This document shows positions 1 to 8,188 of a stretch of DNA of 64,000 bases, one piece after another. The notes under the pieces are model-generated. The model was given only the letters and a program-made list of their open reading frames with translations, was not told the origin of the DNA and searched no databases. Where the stretch lies: the NCBI GenBank assembly GCA_020639075.1, contig JACKHI010000001.1:3224001-3288000 (forward strand), given 5' to 3'. Made by a program: the position numbers and the translations under genes. Position 1 is the first letter of the stretch; every line of letters starts with the position of its first letter. This DNA is from Phycisphaerales bacterium. Lineage in GTDB: Bacteria; Planctomycetota; Phycisphaerae; UBA1845; UTPLA1.

Positions 1-923
1 GATTTTTCATCCTGCAGCTTGCGCTCGATCTGGGGCATCGCCTCGCTGAACAGCATCTGCTGCGGCTGATCCATCATCTTCGGTTCAGCCGGCTGCGTTG
101 CGGCCGGATCGACCGGCATCGGCACCTGGACGATCTTCGTGAAATCCTGCTTGTTTGATTTCCAATAGTCCTTGATGTCATCCTGGCTGATTTTCATCTG
201 TCGGATGAGCGCCGTCGGATCCACGACGACATACTGAATCGTCGCGCGTTTCGGGAACCGATAGCCGAAGCCGTTGTCACCTTCGCCCGCCAGGACGTCG
301 CGATAGGCGTCAAACTGCGCCTGAAGCTCCTGCTCCGGAACGTCTGTACTCTCGTCCACGAAGTTCTTCGCATCGAAGACGGCCAGTTTCACGGAGATCT
401 GTTCCTTCGTGTCGCGTACGTACTTTCGAACCTGGGGCTCCGACGGATACGACGCCTCGCTCACGCGCGACGCATTCTCGTTGATCGCCATGTTTCGACG
501 CAGCGCGTGGCGAATCTGCGGAAGACCTATGTTGCTGCTCTGTCGGAGCGAGTCGATTCCGCCGACGGCGGCCAACGCCTCGTCGACCGACTTGATCCAC
601 GACTCGACGGCGACGTCGGACACTTCCACGCCGGCCCGCTCCGCCTCTTCGGCGAGCATGAACCAGTGCCGGAGATTGAACTCCGGAGAAGCGCCCTGCG
701 GCTTCCACGACGCATAGACGCGGTTGAGCACATTCGTGCTCTGATCGGCCTCCATCAGCTCGCCCGCCGTCACGTCGCGACCGAACGCCTTCATGGCCGG
801 CTCATTGGCGGGATTCGGCGCGAGAATCGCCTGCAACCCCTGCGCGCCGACGAATGAAAACATCGCCAGCATGACGACGACGACCATAATCTGCTTGGTG
901 TGTGCACGAAGCCACTTCATCAT
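1..923 (-). CDS. SurA/PpiD-like peptidyl-prolyl isomerase, N-terminal part (cut by window edge)
   Basis: The frame opens with ATG-ATG-AAG at 923 and stays open to base 1 (307 residues), so the C-terminal part lies outside the window. The start is MMKWLRAHTKQ followed by one hydrophobic segment (about residues 12-30), a signal anchor. After it comes a helical region with a typical SurA_N opening (FGRDVTAGEL, about residue 48). This suits a membrane-anchored periplasmic folding chaperone of the SurA/PpiD class. The isomerase (parvulin) domain would be further on and cannot be seen, so catalytic activity is unproven. The gene is transcribed away from the JAMM gene on the other side of a 186-bp gap. 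Confidence 0.7.
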   Translation of the reverse strand, partial: MMKWLRAHTKQIMVVVVMLAMFSFVGAQGLQAILAPNPANEPAMKAFGRDVTAGELMEADQSTNVLNRVYASWKPQGASPEFNLRHWFMLAEEAERAGVEVSDVAVESWIKSVDEALAAVGGIDSLRQSSNIGLPQIRHALRRNMAINENASRVSEASYPSEPQVRKYVRDTKEQISVKLAVFDAKNFVDESTDVPEQELQAQFDAYRDVLAGEGDNGFGYRFPKRATIQYVVVDPTALIRQMKISQDDIKDYWKSNKQDFTKIVQVPMPVDPAATQPAEPKMMDQPQQMLFSEAMPQIERKLQDEK

Positions 924-1109
924 GGCAGGAGACTCCCTGGACGCGCTTCCCGCGCCGCCCACATTGGTTCCTGATTTCGGGTAGCATCGACACTCGACGT
1001 CGCTGCGATCCCAGTTACTCGACGCAATCGGTCCGTCCGACCGCCAGATGCAGGCCGGCTCCACGGCTGGATCGATGCGCGAAGCCCCGTAGCATACCGC
1101 GCGACCTTC

Positions 1110-1673
1110 ATGAGGCAACCAACCGCGATGCCCGCTGACGACCGAGAATGCGGCAGAAACAGGCACGGCGCCCCGGTCCGACGCCCCGGATCGCACGATC
1201 GGGCCGCCGTGACGGACGCGCCCCAGTCACCATCGGCCGACGCCCCGTGTGACAATCCTTCGAAACCCGGTTTCCCCGTAGCGTGGATTCGCGAAATGGC
1301 CGAATACGCCGCATCGGCCGGTCCCGCCGAGTGCTGCGGCCTGGTTCTGCGCGAGGGAATTCGCCCGTGCCAAAACGTCCTGCCCGACGACAGCGCCCGG
1401 GTTGCGTATCAGTTCAGCCCGGCCGATGCGATATTCGTCGCTGAAAACGCCGATGCCGGGACCATTCTCGCCATTTACCACTCTCATCCGGAAGGTCCCG
1501 CCGACTGGTCGGCCATCGACGAGCGCGCAGCGTGGTTTGCCGGTGCGCCGCTCTATCCGAAGATCTCGCGGCTGATCATCGGCTGTCGCGCCGGGGTGCC
1601 TTTCGAAATCGCAGGGTACTCGTTCACTGAGACGGCATGGCGGCCGTATTGGCGATCGGCGATTCTCCCTTGA
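1110..1673 (+). CDS. JAMM/MPN+ (Mov34/PAD-1) metalloprotease
   Basis: A complete JAMM zinc site is visible: Glu74 in ECCGLVL, then His124-Ser-His126, seven residues, Ser134 and Asp137 (H-x-H-x7-S-x2-D). Bacterial relatives of this size (about 140-160 aa) cut the C-terminus of ubiquitin-like sulfur carriers or act in sulfur and cofactor metabolism. No ubiquitin-like substrate gene is in the window. The first 50 or so residues are low in complexity and unlike the family, so the true start is probably downstream; the in-frame GTG at 1209 would give 154 aa, the usual length. The 3' end overlaps the convergent modB gene by 50 bp. Confidence 0.75.
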   Translation: MRQPTAMPADDRECGRNRHGAPVRRPGSHDRAAVTDAPQSPSADAPCDNPSKPGFPVAWIREMAEYAASAGPAECCGLVLREGIRPCQNVLPDDSARVAYQFSPADAIFVAENADAGTILAIYHSHPEGPADWSAIDERAAWFAGAPLYPKISRLIIGCRAGVPFEIAGYSFTETAWRPYWRSAILP

Positions 1674-2325
1674 TCGCCCGCCGCCCCGGGGATCCGTCCC
1701 GAGCCAGCCATTCCCCTGTCAGTATCGCCGCCAACGCAATGACCACGGCCGCCGTCGTCAGCGGCCAGATCGCGCCGGGGTTGGGCGACTGCAGCTTGCT
1801 GTAGATCGCCATCGGGATCGTCTGCGTTCGCCCGGGGGTATTTCCGGCGACAACCATCACGGCGCCGAATTCGCCAAGGGCCCTCGCCGCGAACAGGACG
1901 CCGCCGCCGACGACGCCTTTCCAGCAGAGCGGAAGCGTGATCGTCCGGAATCGGCGCCAACGCGATGCGCCCAGCGACTCGGCTGCAATCGACAGCCGCG
2001 GGTCGATCGTCTCGACAGCGGCGCGCACGGTTCGAATCCACAGCGGGGCCGCGACGATCCCCGCGGCAAACACGGCGCCGATCCAGGTGAAGGCGATCCG
2101 CAGTCCCGCTGCCTGAAAGAACTGCAACAGCAGCAAGCCGGAGACGACCGGCGGCAGGACGAGCGGCATCATGACGAGCGCCTGCACGACGCCCCGCGCA
2201 GCGTGCCTCGATCGGCCGAGCCAGACGCCCATCAACACGCACGCCGGCAGAAACACGATCGTCGCGACGAGCGCCACGCGAAAGGACAACCCGACGGCAA
2301 ACCAGTCATTCGCAGTGAATCCCAT
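1624..2325 (-). CDS. modB: Molybdate ABC transporter permease ModB
   Basis: 233-residue integral membrane protein of the binding-protein-dependent permease family, with about five hydrophobic segments. The EAA loop with its conserved Gly (AAESLGASRWRRFRTITLP, about residues 117-135) contacts the ATPase. It carries molybdate across the inner membrane using substrate delivered by ModA, whose gene lies 57 bp upstream on the same strand. The permease is closest in pattern to ModB (VLPPVVSGLLLL, RTQTIPMAIYSKLQ). No ModC ATPase gene is in the window, either next to it or elsewhere. The 3' end runs 50 bp into the convergent JAMM gene. Confidence 0.88.
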   Translation of the reverse strand: MGFTANDWFAVGLSFRVALVATIVFLPACVLMGVWLGRSRHAARGVVQALVMMPLVLPPVVSGLLLLQFFQAAGLRIAFTWIGAVFAAGIVAAPLWIRTVRAAVETIDPRLSIAAESLGASRWRRFRTITLPLCWKGVVGGGVLFAARALGEFGAVMVVAGNTPGRTQTIPMAIYSKLQSPNPGAIWPLTTAAVVIALAAILTGEWLARDGSPGRRAIKGESPIANTAAMPSQ

Positions 2326-2382
2326 GCCGTTTGCTCCGATCTCAACCCGAGTCAGGACACGTCGTCGATCGCGACGAACGGA

Positions 2383-3249
2383 TCATGGGGCCGTGCCGCC
2401 GCTGACATCGCCGAAGCCATACGCCCGCCAGATCCGCGCGGCCTTCTCAGACACCAGAAATGCAACAAACGCCGCCGCGTCGTCCGCACGGCTCACCACG
2501 CACGCGTCGTACGCAATCGATTCGTGCAAGCCCGCAGGCACAAGCACATATCCGCCGATCCGCCCCTCAAACGCCTTCGCATCGGAGAGGTACACGAATC
2601 CGCAGTCGACGGCGCCGTCGGCGACGTACTGCGATGTCAGTCGAACGTCGTCAGCGTAGACCAGCTTCGACTCCAGTCGCCCGCGCATCTTCAACGCGTC
2701 GATCACCTGTCGAGCGTATCGCCCCGCCGGTGCATGTTCCACATTCGCGATCGCGACGCGCTGCGCCCTTTCCAGCGCCGCGACGATCCGTCGACGAGCA
2801 GATTCGTCTGCGTCCGACGAATGATCCTGATCGAACACAAATCCCTTTCGGACAATTAGCACCATGCGATTCGTCGCAACCTCGCGCTTGTTCGACACAG
2901 TCGTTCCGTCGTGTACCGCAAGTCGCTCGATGAACTGCGGATTGGCCGGGATGAACACATCGCACGCTGCCCCATTTTCGATCTGCTGGCAGAGAACGCC
3001 GCTGGCGCCGCGCGAGACGCGAACCCGTGTCCGTGTCGCCTCGGAATAAGACGCAGCGATCGCCTCGACGGTATCCGCAACGCTGGCGGCGGCGAAGACG
3101 TCCAGCGCGGGGCCGCCTTCATCGGACGCACATCCGATCGAGGATCCGCCGAGAAGCCACAACCCGATTATTACGTAGAACGATATGCCGGGGGACGATC
3201 GCCGGAGGGCGACGAACAAGCATCGAAGAACGCGCGCCACTCGCTTCAT
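2383..3249 (-). CDS. modA: Molybdate-binding lipoprotein ModA
   Basis: 288 residues from the ATG at 3249. This start is preferred over one at 3330 because it places a signal sequence and lipobox (GGSSIGC) at the right distance from the N-terminus. The mature protein begins with LDVFAAASVADTVEAIA, the standard ModA opening, and has the internal features of periplasmic oxyanion-binding proteins (SRGASGVLCQQIENGAACDVFIPAN split over residues 80-105; NVEHAPAGRYARQ). It should capture molybdate or tungstate outside the membrane and hand it to ModB. The lipid anchor is more usual in Gram-positives but fits a planctomycete with many lipoproteins. An AT-rich dyad lies about 50 bp upstream. Confidence 0.88.
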   Translation of the reverse strand: MKRVARVLRCLFVALRRSSPGISFYVIIGLWLLGGSSIGCASDEGGPALDVFAAASVADTVEAIAASYSEATRTRVRVSRGASGVLCQQIENGAACDVFIPANPQFIERLAVHDGTTVSNKREVATNRMVLIVRKGFVFDQDHSSDADESARRRIVAALERAQRVAIANVEHAPAGRYARQVIDALKMRGRLESKLVYADDVRLTSQYVADGAVDCGFVYLSDAKAFEGRIGGYVLVPAGLHESIAYDACVVSRADDAAAFVAFLVSEKAARIWRAYGFGDVSGGTAP

Positions 3250-3297
3250 CCGCGACGGATCAGTCCGGAGCCCTTCCCGCCCACCGCGTATCGCATA

Positions 3298-3322
3298 TAA
3301 CCTATTTGAAATACAATAGTTA
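3298..3322. promoter_or_regulatory. AT-rich imperfect dyad upstream of modA
   Basis: TAACCTATT (3298-3306), an 8-bp spacer, then AATAGTTA (3315-3322): inverted arms differing by one extra base. It stands out in a GC-rich genome and sits 49-73 bp upstream of the modA start codon, where a promoter or operator would be expected. It does not match the ModE consensus I know, so the regulator is unnamed. Confidence 0.35.
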
Positions 3323-3615
3323 CACATCATTGCGGCCGGACGCCCCAGATTGTCGCATCCCCGGAAATTCGCTCTATCCTCGTGTTAGACCAAGACTTGC
3401 GAAAAAAAGTCGTCCGCGAGTCTTCGAAAAATTGGCTTGCGGAACGCAAAGTGTTTAGGCTAGTATGGGTTACATCAATTTCAGGCATTCGCAGCGGCCT
3501 GTTTTCACAATGTCGGACGCCGACCCGTGAACCATCATATGCGATCCATGCAGTGATCGGGCCAAGGAGCAAGCCAGTCATGTTGACTGGCGGTTGGGTT
3601 CGTCGAGGTGCGACC

Positions 3616-3987
3616 ATGAAGACGATTACGAAGAAAGAACTGATTGATCGTATCGCGGATCGAACGGGCAATAAGCGCGTCGAGGTCAAGCGAATCATCC
3701 AACATTTCCTTGACGAAATCATCGACGAATTGGGCAATGGTAACCGCTTGGAATTCAGAGACTTCGGTGTCTTTGAAAGCAAGGTTCGGGCGGCTCGCGT
3801 CGCGCAGAATCCGAAGACGCTCGAGCGCGTCGAAGTGCCTGAGAAGCGCACCGTCAAATTCAAGGTCGGTCGCGTCATGAAACAGAAGCTTACCGGCGAG
3901 TCCGACGGCAGCCCGTCTTCGTCAACCACGTCGAGCGGGTCGCTGCAACCGCAGGCGACACCGCAACGCGTCTCACCCGACCGCTGA
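3616..3987 (+). CDS. HU/IHF-family DNA-binding protein
   Basis: 123 residues from the ATG at 3616, which has GAGG at 3605-3608 as ribosome-binding site. The N-terminal MKTITKKELIDRIADRTG and helical region are typical of HU/IHF, and the DNA-binding arm follows (VRAARVAQNPKTLERVEVPEK, in two parts around residue 70), with the conserved NPKT present but the preceding Arg replaced by Gln. About 30 extra residues at the C-terminus, rich in Ser and Thr, extend the usual 90-residue fold. It should bend and compact DNA as a dimer. An open frame upstream to 3382 has no family similarity and was left out. Confidence 0.88.
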   Translation: MKTITKKELIDRIADRTGNKRVEVKRIIQHFLDEIIDELGNGNRLEFRDFGVFESKVRAARVAQNPKTLERVEVPEKRTVKFKVGRVMKQKLTGESDGSPSSSTTSSGSLQPQATPQRVSPDR

Positions 3988-4109
3988 TCCGACTTTTCGA
4001 TCGACTTCAGCCCTTTCGGTCCGACGACGCTAAGTGACTCCCAGGCAATACGTTCGAACGCACTGTTCACGCCCTCATTGCCCCACGGCGGAATGTCCCC
4101 AACTTCTCG

Positions 4110-4138
4110 TTGACAACCCTACCAACGGACCTTAATCT
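4110..4138 (+). promoter_or_regulatory. Probable sigma-70 promoter of feoAB
   Basis: TTGACA at 4110-4115, a 17-bp spacer, and TAATCT at 4133-4138. The -35 is perfect and the -10 is weak. The predicted start of transcription (about 4145) would place the Fur-like palindrome at 4155-4169 just downstream, a position that allows repression. Confidence 0.45.
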
Positions 4139-4154
4139 CCTTTTAGACGCTAGA

Positions 4155-4169
4155 TGAGACTCAGTCTCA
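4155..4169. promoter_or_regulatory. Fur-like 7-1-7 palindrome upstream of feoA
   Basis: TGAGACT-C-AGTCTCA is a perfect 7-bp inverted repeat around one base, 40 bp upstream of the feoA start. Fur boxes have the same 7-1-7 architecture (TGATAAT-N-ATTATCA, often TGAGAAT-type arms). Its location before ferrous-iron transport genes supports an iron-responsive operator; a relative such as DtxR/MntR is possible. Confidence 0.6.
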
Positions 4170-4209
4170 ATAAGCGTCGAGTCGCCCTTTTGAATCAGGA
4201 GTCGACGCG

Positions 4210-4440
4210 ATGAGCCTTACCTTAGCACAGCTTCTCCCCGGCCAGGCTGGTTATGTCCGCGACGTCGACGGCGAGAAGAGCATCTGCCATCGGCTCCTTG
4301 AGATGGGGCTGACGCGCGGAACAGCCGTGCAGCTTGTCCGCGTCGCGCCCCTCGGCGATCCGATCGAAGTCGAACTCCGCGGCTATCGTCTCAGCGTTCG
4401 TAAGTCCGAAGCAAGCCGCGTCACGCTCGAGGCCGACTAA
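4210..4440 (+). CDS. feoA: Ferrous iron transport protein FeoA
   Basis: 76 residues, a single SH3-like FeoA domain. It opens with SLTLAQLLPGQAGYV and carries the family's LLEMGLTRG turn (about residues 30-38) and the terminal GYRLSVRKSEA segment. AGGAG at 4197-4201 is a good ribosome-binding site. FeoA is a small cytoplasmic partner that stimulates or regulates FeoB. The feoB GTG start follows the stop codon after 2 bases, so the two are surely co-transcribed and probably translationally coupled. Confidence 0.93.
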   Translation: MSLTLAQLLPGQAGYVRDVDGEKSICHRLLEMGLTRGTAVQLVRVAPLGDPIEVELRGYRLSVRKSEASRVTLEAD

Positions 4441-4442
4441 CC

Positions 4443-6629
4443 GTGTCCGCCGCGCCGCCTCGCACGCGCGTGCGCCGCGTCGCCGTGGCCGGCAATCCCA
4501 ACTCCGGCAAGACCTCCATTTTCAACAAGCTCACGGGCTTGCGCGCGAAGGTCGCCAACTACACGGGCGTCACTGTCGAAAAACGTGAGGGCCGACTAGC
4601 TGATAGCGACGTCTCGCTCGTCGACCTTCCCGGCACCTACAGCCTCTCCGCGAGATCGCCCGAAGAAGTCATCGCGCGCAATGTCCTGCTCGGCCTCATC
4701 GACGACGAACCACGACCGGACGCCGTTGTCATCGTCGTCGACGCAAGCAATCTCGAACGCAATCTCTACCTCGCCACGCAGATCATCGAACTAGGTCTCC
4801 CGACGATCATCGCCTGCAACATGATGGATGTCGTCCGTCGCCGCGGGCACTCGATCGACCTCGATCGACTCGCCGAGAAACTCGGCGTCCCCGTACTGGC
4901 CACAGTCGCACGAACCGGCGACGGCATTGCCGAGCTTCGAAACGCCATCATCGCGACTGCCGAGAGACCAGCAGAGCAAGCGTTCACGCAGCGCACTTTT
5001 CCATTGCCCGACGTCATCGAGTCCGCCGTCGAGCGCATCGCCGAGCGGCTGGTTGCCGATGACGTCGCCACTTGCGAATCGGCCCGCGGAGCCGCCCTGC
5101 TCTGGCTGATGGATCGAACCTCCGATGTCGACCCCGCCGTCAGAAGCGCGAGCCTCTTGTCCCGCTTGTCGGCCGAGTCCTCGATGATCGCAGAGACTGC
5201 GGCAAGACAAGTCTCCGACGCCTTCGAAGATCCGACGCGCGTGGTCATCGAGGCTCGCTACGACTGGATCGGCGATGTTGTCTGCTACGCATCTCCGACA
5301 ACGGATTGCGCCCGCCGCACAAGGACCGATCGGATCGACGCCATCCTCACGCATCGACTCTGGGGCATGCTGGTCTTCGCGGGCGTCATGTTCTCGCTCT
5401 TTCTCGCCATCTTCATGCTCGCCGATCCGCTGATGGGGCTGATCGAATCCGCGCAGTCGGCGACTGCCGACGCGATCACGCACGTGATCCCCGAAGGCCC
5501 GCTGCAATCGCTGCTCGCCGACGGCGTCGTCGCCGGCGTCGGCTCCGTCGTGATCTTCTTTCCGCAGATCTGCATTCTCTTCCTGCTGCTCACGCTGCTG
5601 GAAGACTCGGGCTACATCGCGCGCGCCGCGTTCCTGATGGATCGCCTGATGAGCCGCGTCGGTCTCCACGGCCGCAGCTTCATTCCGCTTCTTTCCAGCT
5701 ACGCCTGCGCGATTCCCGGCATTCTCGCCGCGCGCACAATCGAACACCCGCGCGATCGCCTGACGACGATTCTCGTCGCACCGCTGATGAGCTGCTCGGC
5801 ACGGCTGCCCGTTTACCTGATCATCATCGGCGCCGTCTTCGGCGGCAGCGTCTGGATGCAGACGGGCGTTCTCTTCGGCATGTACGCCATCGGCACACTC
5901 ACGGCATTCGTCATCGCACTGATCCTGAAGCGTTCATTGCTGAAGGGACCGCCGCCCGCGTTCATTATGGAACTGCCGCCCTACCACTTCCCGCAGGTCC
6001 GCACTGTCCTGCGCACAACGTGGGATCGCAGCAAGCTCTTTCTGATGGGGGCCGGCACGACGATCTTCTCCGTCTGCGTCGTCATCTGGGCCCTGAGCTA
6101 TTTTCCGCGACTCGACGTCAACACGCTCTCGCCCGCCGAATCGGCGCAACTCGACAGCATCCCCGCTAACGACAATGCGGCGCGCGATCACACGATGCAG
6201 AGTCTGCAATTGCGTAACTCCGCGATCGGCCACATCGGTCGCTTTATCGAGCCCGTCATCGAACCACTCGGCTACGATTGGCGCATGGGCATCGGTATCC
6301 TGACGTCATTCCTCGCGCGGGAGGTCTTCGTCGGCACGATGGGAATCACCTTCGCGCTGGGCGAGACGGACGAAACCTCCGACGCATTGCGCGAACGACT
6401 GCAGACCGCGGAATGGCCCGACGGGCGCAAGCTCGTGACGCCGCTGTCCGGTCTGTCGTTGATGATCTTCTACGTCTTCGCCTGCCAGTGCATCAGCACG
6501 CTGGCCGTCGTGCGCAAGGAGACGGGCGGATGGAAATGGCCCGCATTCATGTTCGCCTACATGACGATCATCGCCTACGTCGGCGCGCTGGCGGTGTTTC
6601 AGGTCGGCCGGGCGATGGGATACGCTTGA
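4443..6629 (+). CDS. feoB: Ferrous iron transporter FeoB (GTPase-coupled)
   Basis: 728 residues from a GTG. The N-terminal G domain has G1 GNPNSGKTS (residues 17-25), G3 DLPGTYSL and G4 NMMD; a GDI-like helical region follows to about residue 290. The C-terminal half holds the gate regions and multiple membrane helices with the two conserved Cys-containing segments (LLSSYACAIPGILAARTI and YVFACQCISTLAVVRK). It imports Fe2+ across the inner membrane under anaerobic or iron-poor conditions. Length and domain order are standard; no FeoC follows. The gene ends before a hairpin-rich gap at 6630-6826. Confidence 0.95.
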   Translation: MSAAPPRTRVRRVAVAGNPNSGKTSIFNKLTGLRAKVANYTGVTVEKREGRLADSDVSLVDLPGTYSLSARSPEEVIARNVLLGLIDDEPRPDAVVIVVDASNLERNLYLATQIIELGLPTIIACNMMDVVRRRGHSIDLDRLAEKLGVPVLATVARTGDGIAELRNAIIATAERPAEQAFTQRTFPLPDVIESAVERIAERLVADDVATCESARGAALLWLMDRTSDVDPAVRSASLLSRLSAESSMIAETAARQVSDAFEDPTRVVIEARYDWIGDVVCYASPTTDCARRTRTDRIDAILTHRLWGMLVFAGVMFSLFLAIFMLADPLMGLIESAQSATADAITHVIPEGPLQSLLADGVVAGVGSVVIFFPQICILFLLLTLLEDSGYIARAAFLMDRLMSRVGLHGRSFIPLLSSYACAIPGILAARTIEHPRDRLTTILVAPLMSCSARLPVYLIIIGAVFGGSVWMQTGVLFGMYAIGTLTAFVIALILKRSLLKGPPPAFIMELPPYHFPQVRTVLRTTWDRSKLFLMGAGTTIFSVCVVIWALSYFPRLDVNTLSPAESAQLDSIPANDNAARDHTMQSLQLRNSAIGHIGRFIEPVIEPLGYDWRMGIGILTSFLAREVFVGTMGITFALGETDETSDALRERLQTAEWPDGRKLVTPLSGLSLMIFYVFACQCISTLAVVRKETGGWKWPAFMFAYMTIIAYVGALAVFQVGRAMGYA

Positions 6630-6675
6630 TATTTCTGATTTGTTGATCACGCGATTGAGCGACGTGGCCACGTGG

Positions 6676-6693
6676 CCCAGCCTACTGGCTGGG
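6676..6693. repeat. Hairpin CCCAGCC-TACT-GGCTGGG after feoB
   Basis: A 7-bp perfect stem with a 4-nt loop, 47 bp after the feoB stop. No T-run follows, so it is not a classical intrinsic terminator. It resembles the other short intergenic hairpins of this window. Confidence 0.5.
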
Positions 6694-6757
6694 GGTGCGA
6701 ATTGGCTGAGTCATCAGAGAGACTTCCAGCTGTCTGTGAAGTGGTGATTTGGAATGC

Positions 6758-6832
6758 GCGTAGGGTGGGCCGTGCCCACCGTAGTTTTGAAGAGTCTGCG
6801 TCATTTCCTGGTGGGCACGGCCCACCCTACGC
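6758..6832. repeat. Head-to-head pair of the GGTGGGCACGGCCCACC hairpin repeat
   Basis: Two copies face each other: a reverse copy at 6760-6780 and a forward copy at 6810-6830, forming perfect 23-bp inverted arms (6758-6780 and 6810-6832) around a 29-bp centre. Each arm alone is a 7-bp stem with an ACG loop. The forward copy contains the stop codon (TAG, 6829-6827 on the minus strand) of the acyltransferase gene. Confidence 0.8.
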
Positions 6833-8188
6833 CAGCGCCGCCGCCTCGATCAATTCCACATAACGCCGCGCAACGTCATCACTCACGACCGGCCACGAAT
6901 ACGTCAGCGCCAGATTCAACGACGCATCAAACCGACTGAAGACCGGATTCATCCCCGGTGGAATCGTCGTCGGTCCGCCGCCATAGAGGTTCGTGATCGG
7001 CATGCCCGCTACGCTGCGCAACGGCGGATGCAGCTCGCCGTAGAAACTGAAGCCCGAGCTGAAGTGCGCCTTGAACGAAGGCAGGCCAAAGATCCAGCGA
7101 TGGGCCGGAAACGGCAACAGCGCCGCCAGCGACATCAGCGTCCATTGAGCGCGATCGCCATGCGCCTCGAGGTATGCATGCAACTGCTCCATCAGCGACG
7201 CCGCAAGCTGCGAGGCATCGCCCCCCATCCGGCGATCGAACAGCAACAACGGTGACACGAGATGATTCCCAAACACCAATGGCGACGCATTCTCCGGCTC
7301 ATGGCCGCGCATGCGCATCGGCAGCGTGATTCGGTACGTCTCGCCGCCCCAACCATTTTCCTTGAACAATTCGTGCAGCGCCCGCAGCACGCTGACAGCG
7401 AGATATCGCGTGATCCGCGCAGGCCCCGCCGGCACGCCGTGTTTCGACGCCTTGCGGATCCGCTCCATCGCATCCGCATCCCACAGGCGATGCATTACGC
7501 GATGCTCGCGCACGACGCCCGCCGAATCATCGCACGGCGTGCCGACGCGCTTTTTCGCCAGCGCCCCCGCATTCGGCTGCGAACGGAGCGTCCGCCAGCG
7601 CTCGATCAGCGAAATGCCCTGCAAGGGCCGCCACTGGCGCACATCGGCAACATCCCCTTGATCGCGTGACGACACGCCGCCATCTTCCTCGTAACACTTC
7701 GCCCACAACGCCAGGAACGCCAGCGTTCCCGCCGCATCCATCAGCCAGTGCGGCCAGCGAATGCATACGCGCGATTTGCCGGCGGGCAGCGCGTAATGCG
7801 TCATGCGAATCTGTGGTCCATTCCGCAAATCGTCGGGGTTCTCGCCCGTCGTCGCAGGATCGCCATCGCAGACATCTCCACGATCACTCGCATCGATGAA
7901 TTGATACGCGCGATTCACGGCATGTTCCGCGCTGGCCGCCGGATCTCGCGGGATGCGCCAGAAAGGCCAACCGCCGAAAATGGAATGGCGCAACAAACCG
8001 AGCGTCGTCGGGCTCTGCGCCATCGCCCGGGCGATCGAACGGCGCATTTGCTCCGCGTCGAGCGCGCCATCGATGTCCATACACATGAAGGCGATGTTCG
8101 GTCCCTGATCGCCGCGCATGCGCACGACGTGATCCGTATGCAGCAAATAATCGCAGGGATTCAGAAAGACCCGGCGCGGCAGGCGCAT
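6827..8188 (-). CDS. Condensation/CAT-superfamily acyltransferase-like protein
   Basis: 453 residues from the ATG at 8188. The start codon overlaps the stop of the upstream glycosyltransferase (TGATG), which fixes the start and implies translational coupling. The motif PHWLMDAAG (about residue 140) matches the H-x3-D-x2-G active-site signature of the chloramphenicol-acetyltransferase/condensation/wax-synthase superfamily, and the opening FLNPCDYLLH resembles such acyltransferases. Probable role: acylating a lipid or glycolipid product of the neighbouring glycosyltransferase; that is inference. The ORF ends at a TAG provided by a dispersed repeat, so the C-terminus may have been set by repeat insertion. 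Confidence 0.6.
   Translation of the reverse strand: MRLPRRVFLNPCDYLLHTDHVVRMRGDQGPNIAFMCMDIDGALDAEQMRRSIARAMAQSPTTLGLLRHSIFGGWPFWRIPRDPAASAEHAVNRAYQFIDASDRGDVCDGDPATTGENPDDLRNGPQIRMTHYALPAGKSRVCIRWPHWLMDAAGTLAFLALWAKCYEEDGGVSSRDQGDVADVRQWRPLQGISLIERWRTLRSQPNAGALAKKRVGTPCDDSAGVVREHRVMHRLWDADAMERIRKASKHGVPAGPARITRYLAVSVLRALHELFKENGWGGETYRITLPMRMRGHEPENASPLVFGNHLVSPLLLFDRRMGGDASQLAASLMEQLHAYLEAHGDRAQWTLMSLAALLPFPAHRWIFGLPSFKAHFSSGFSFYGELHPPLRSVAGMPITNLYGGGPTTIPPGMNPVFSRFDASLNLALTYSWPVVSDDVARRYVELIEAAALA

Noticed and set aside
3298..3322. ModE box upstream of modA
   Set aside because: The dyad arms and spacer do not fit the ModE consensus; it is kept only as an unassigned dyad.
4791..5747. 318-codon open frame antisense to feoB
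   Set aside because: feoB is full length with intact GTPase and gate motifs; the antisense frame is Arg/Asp-rich and unlike any family.
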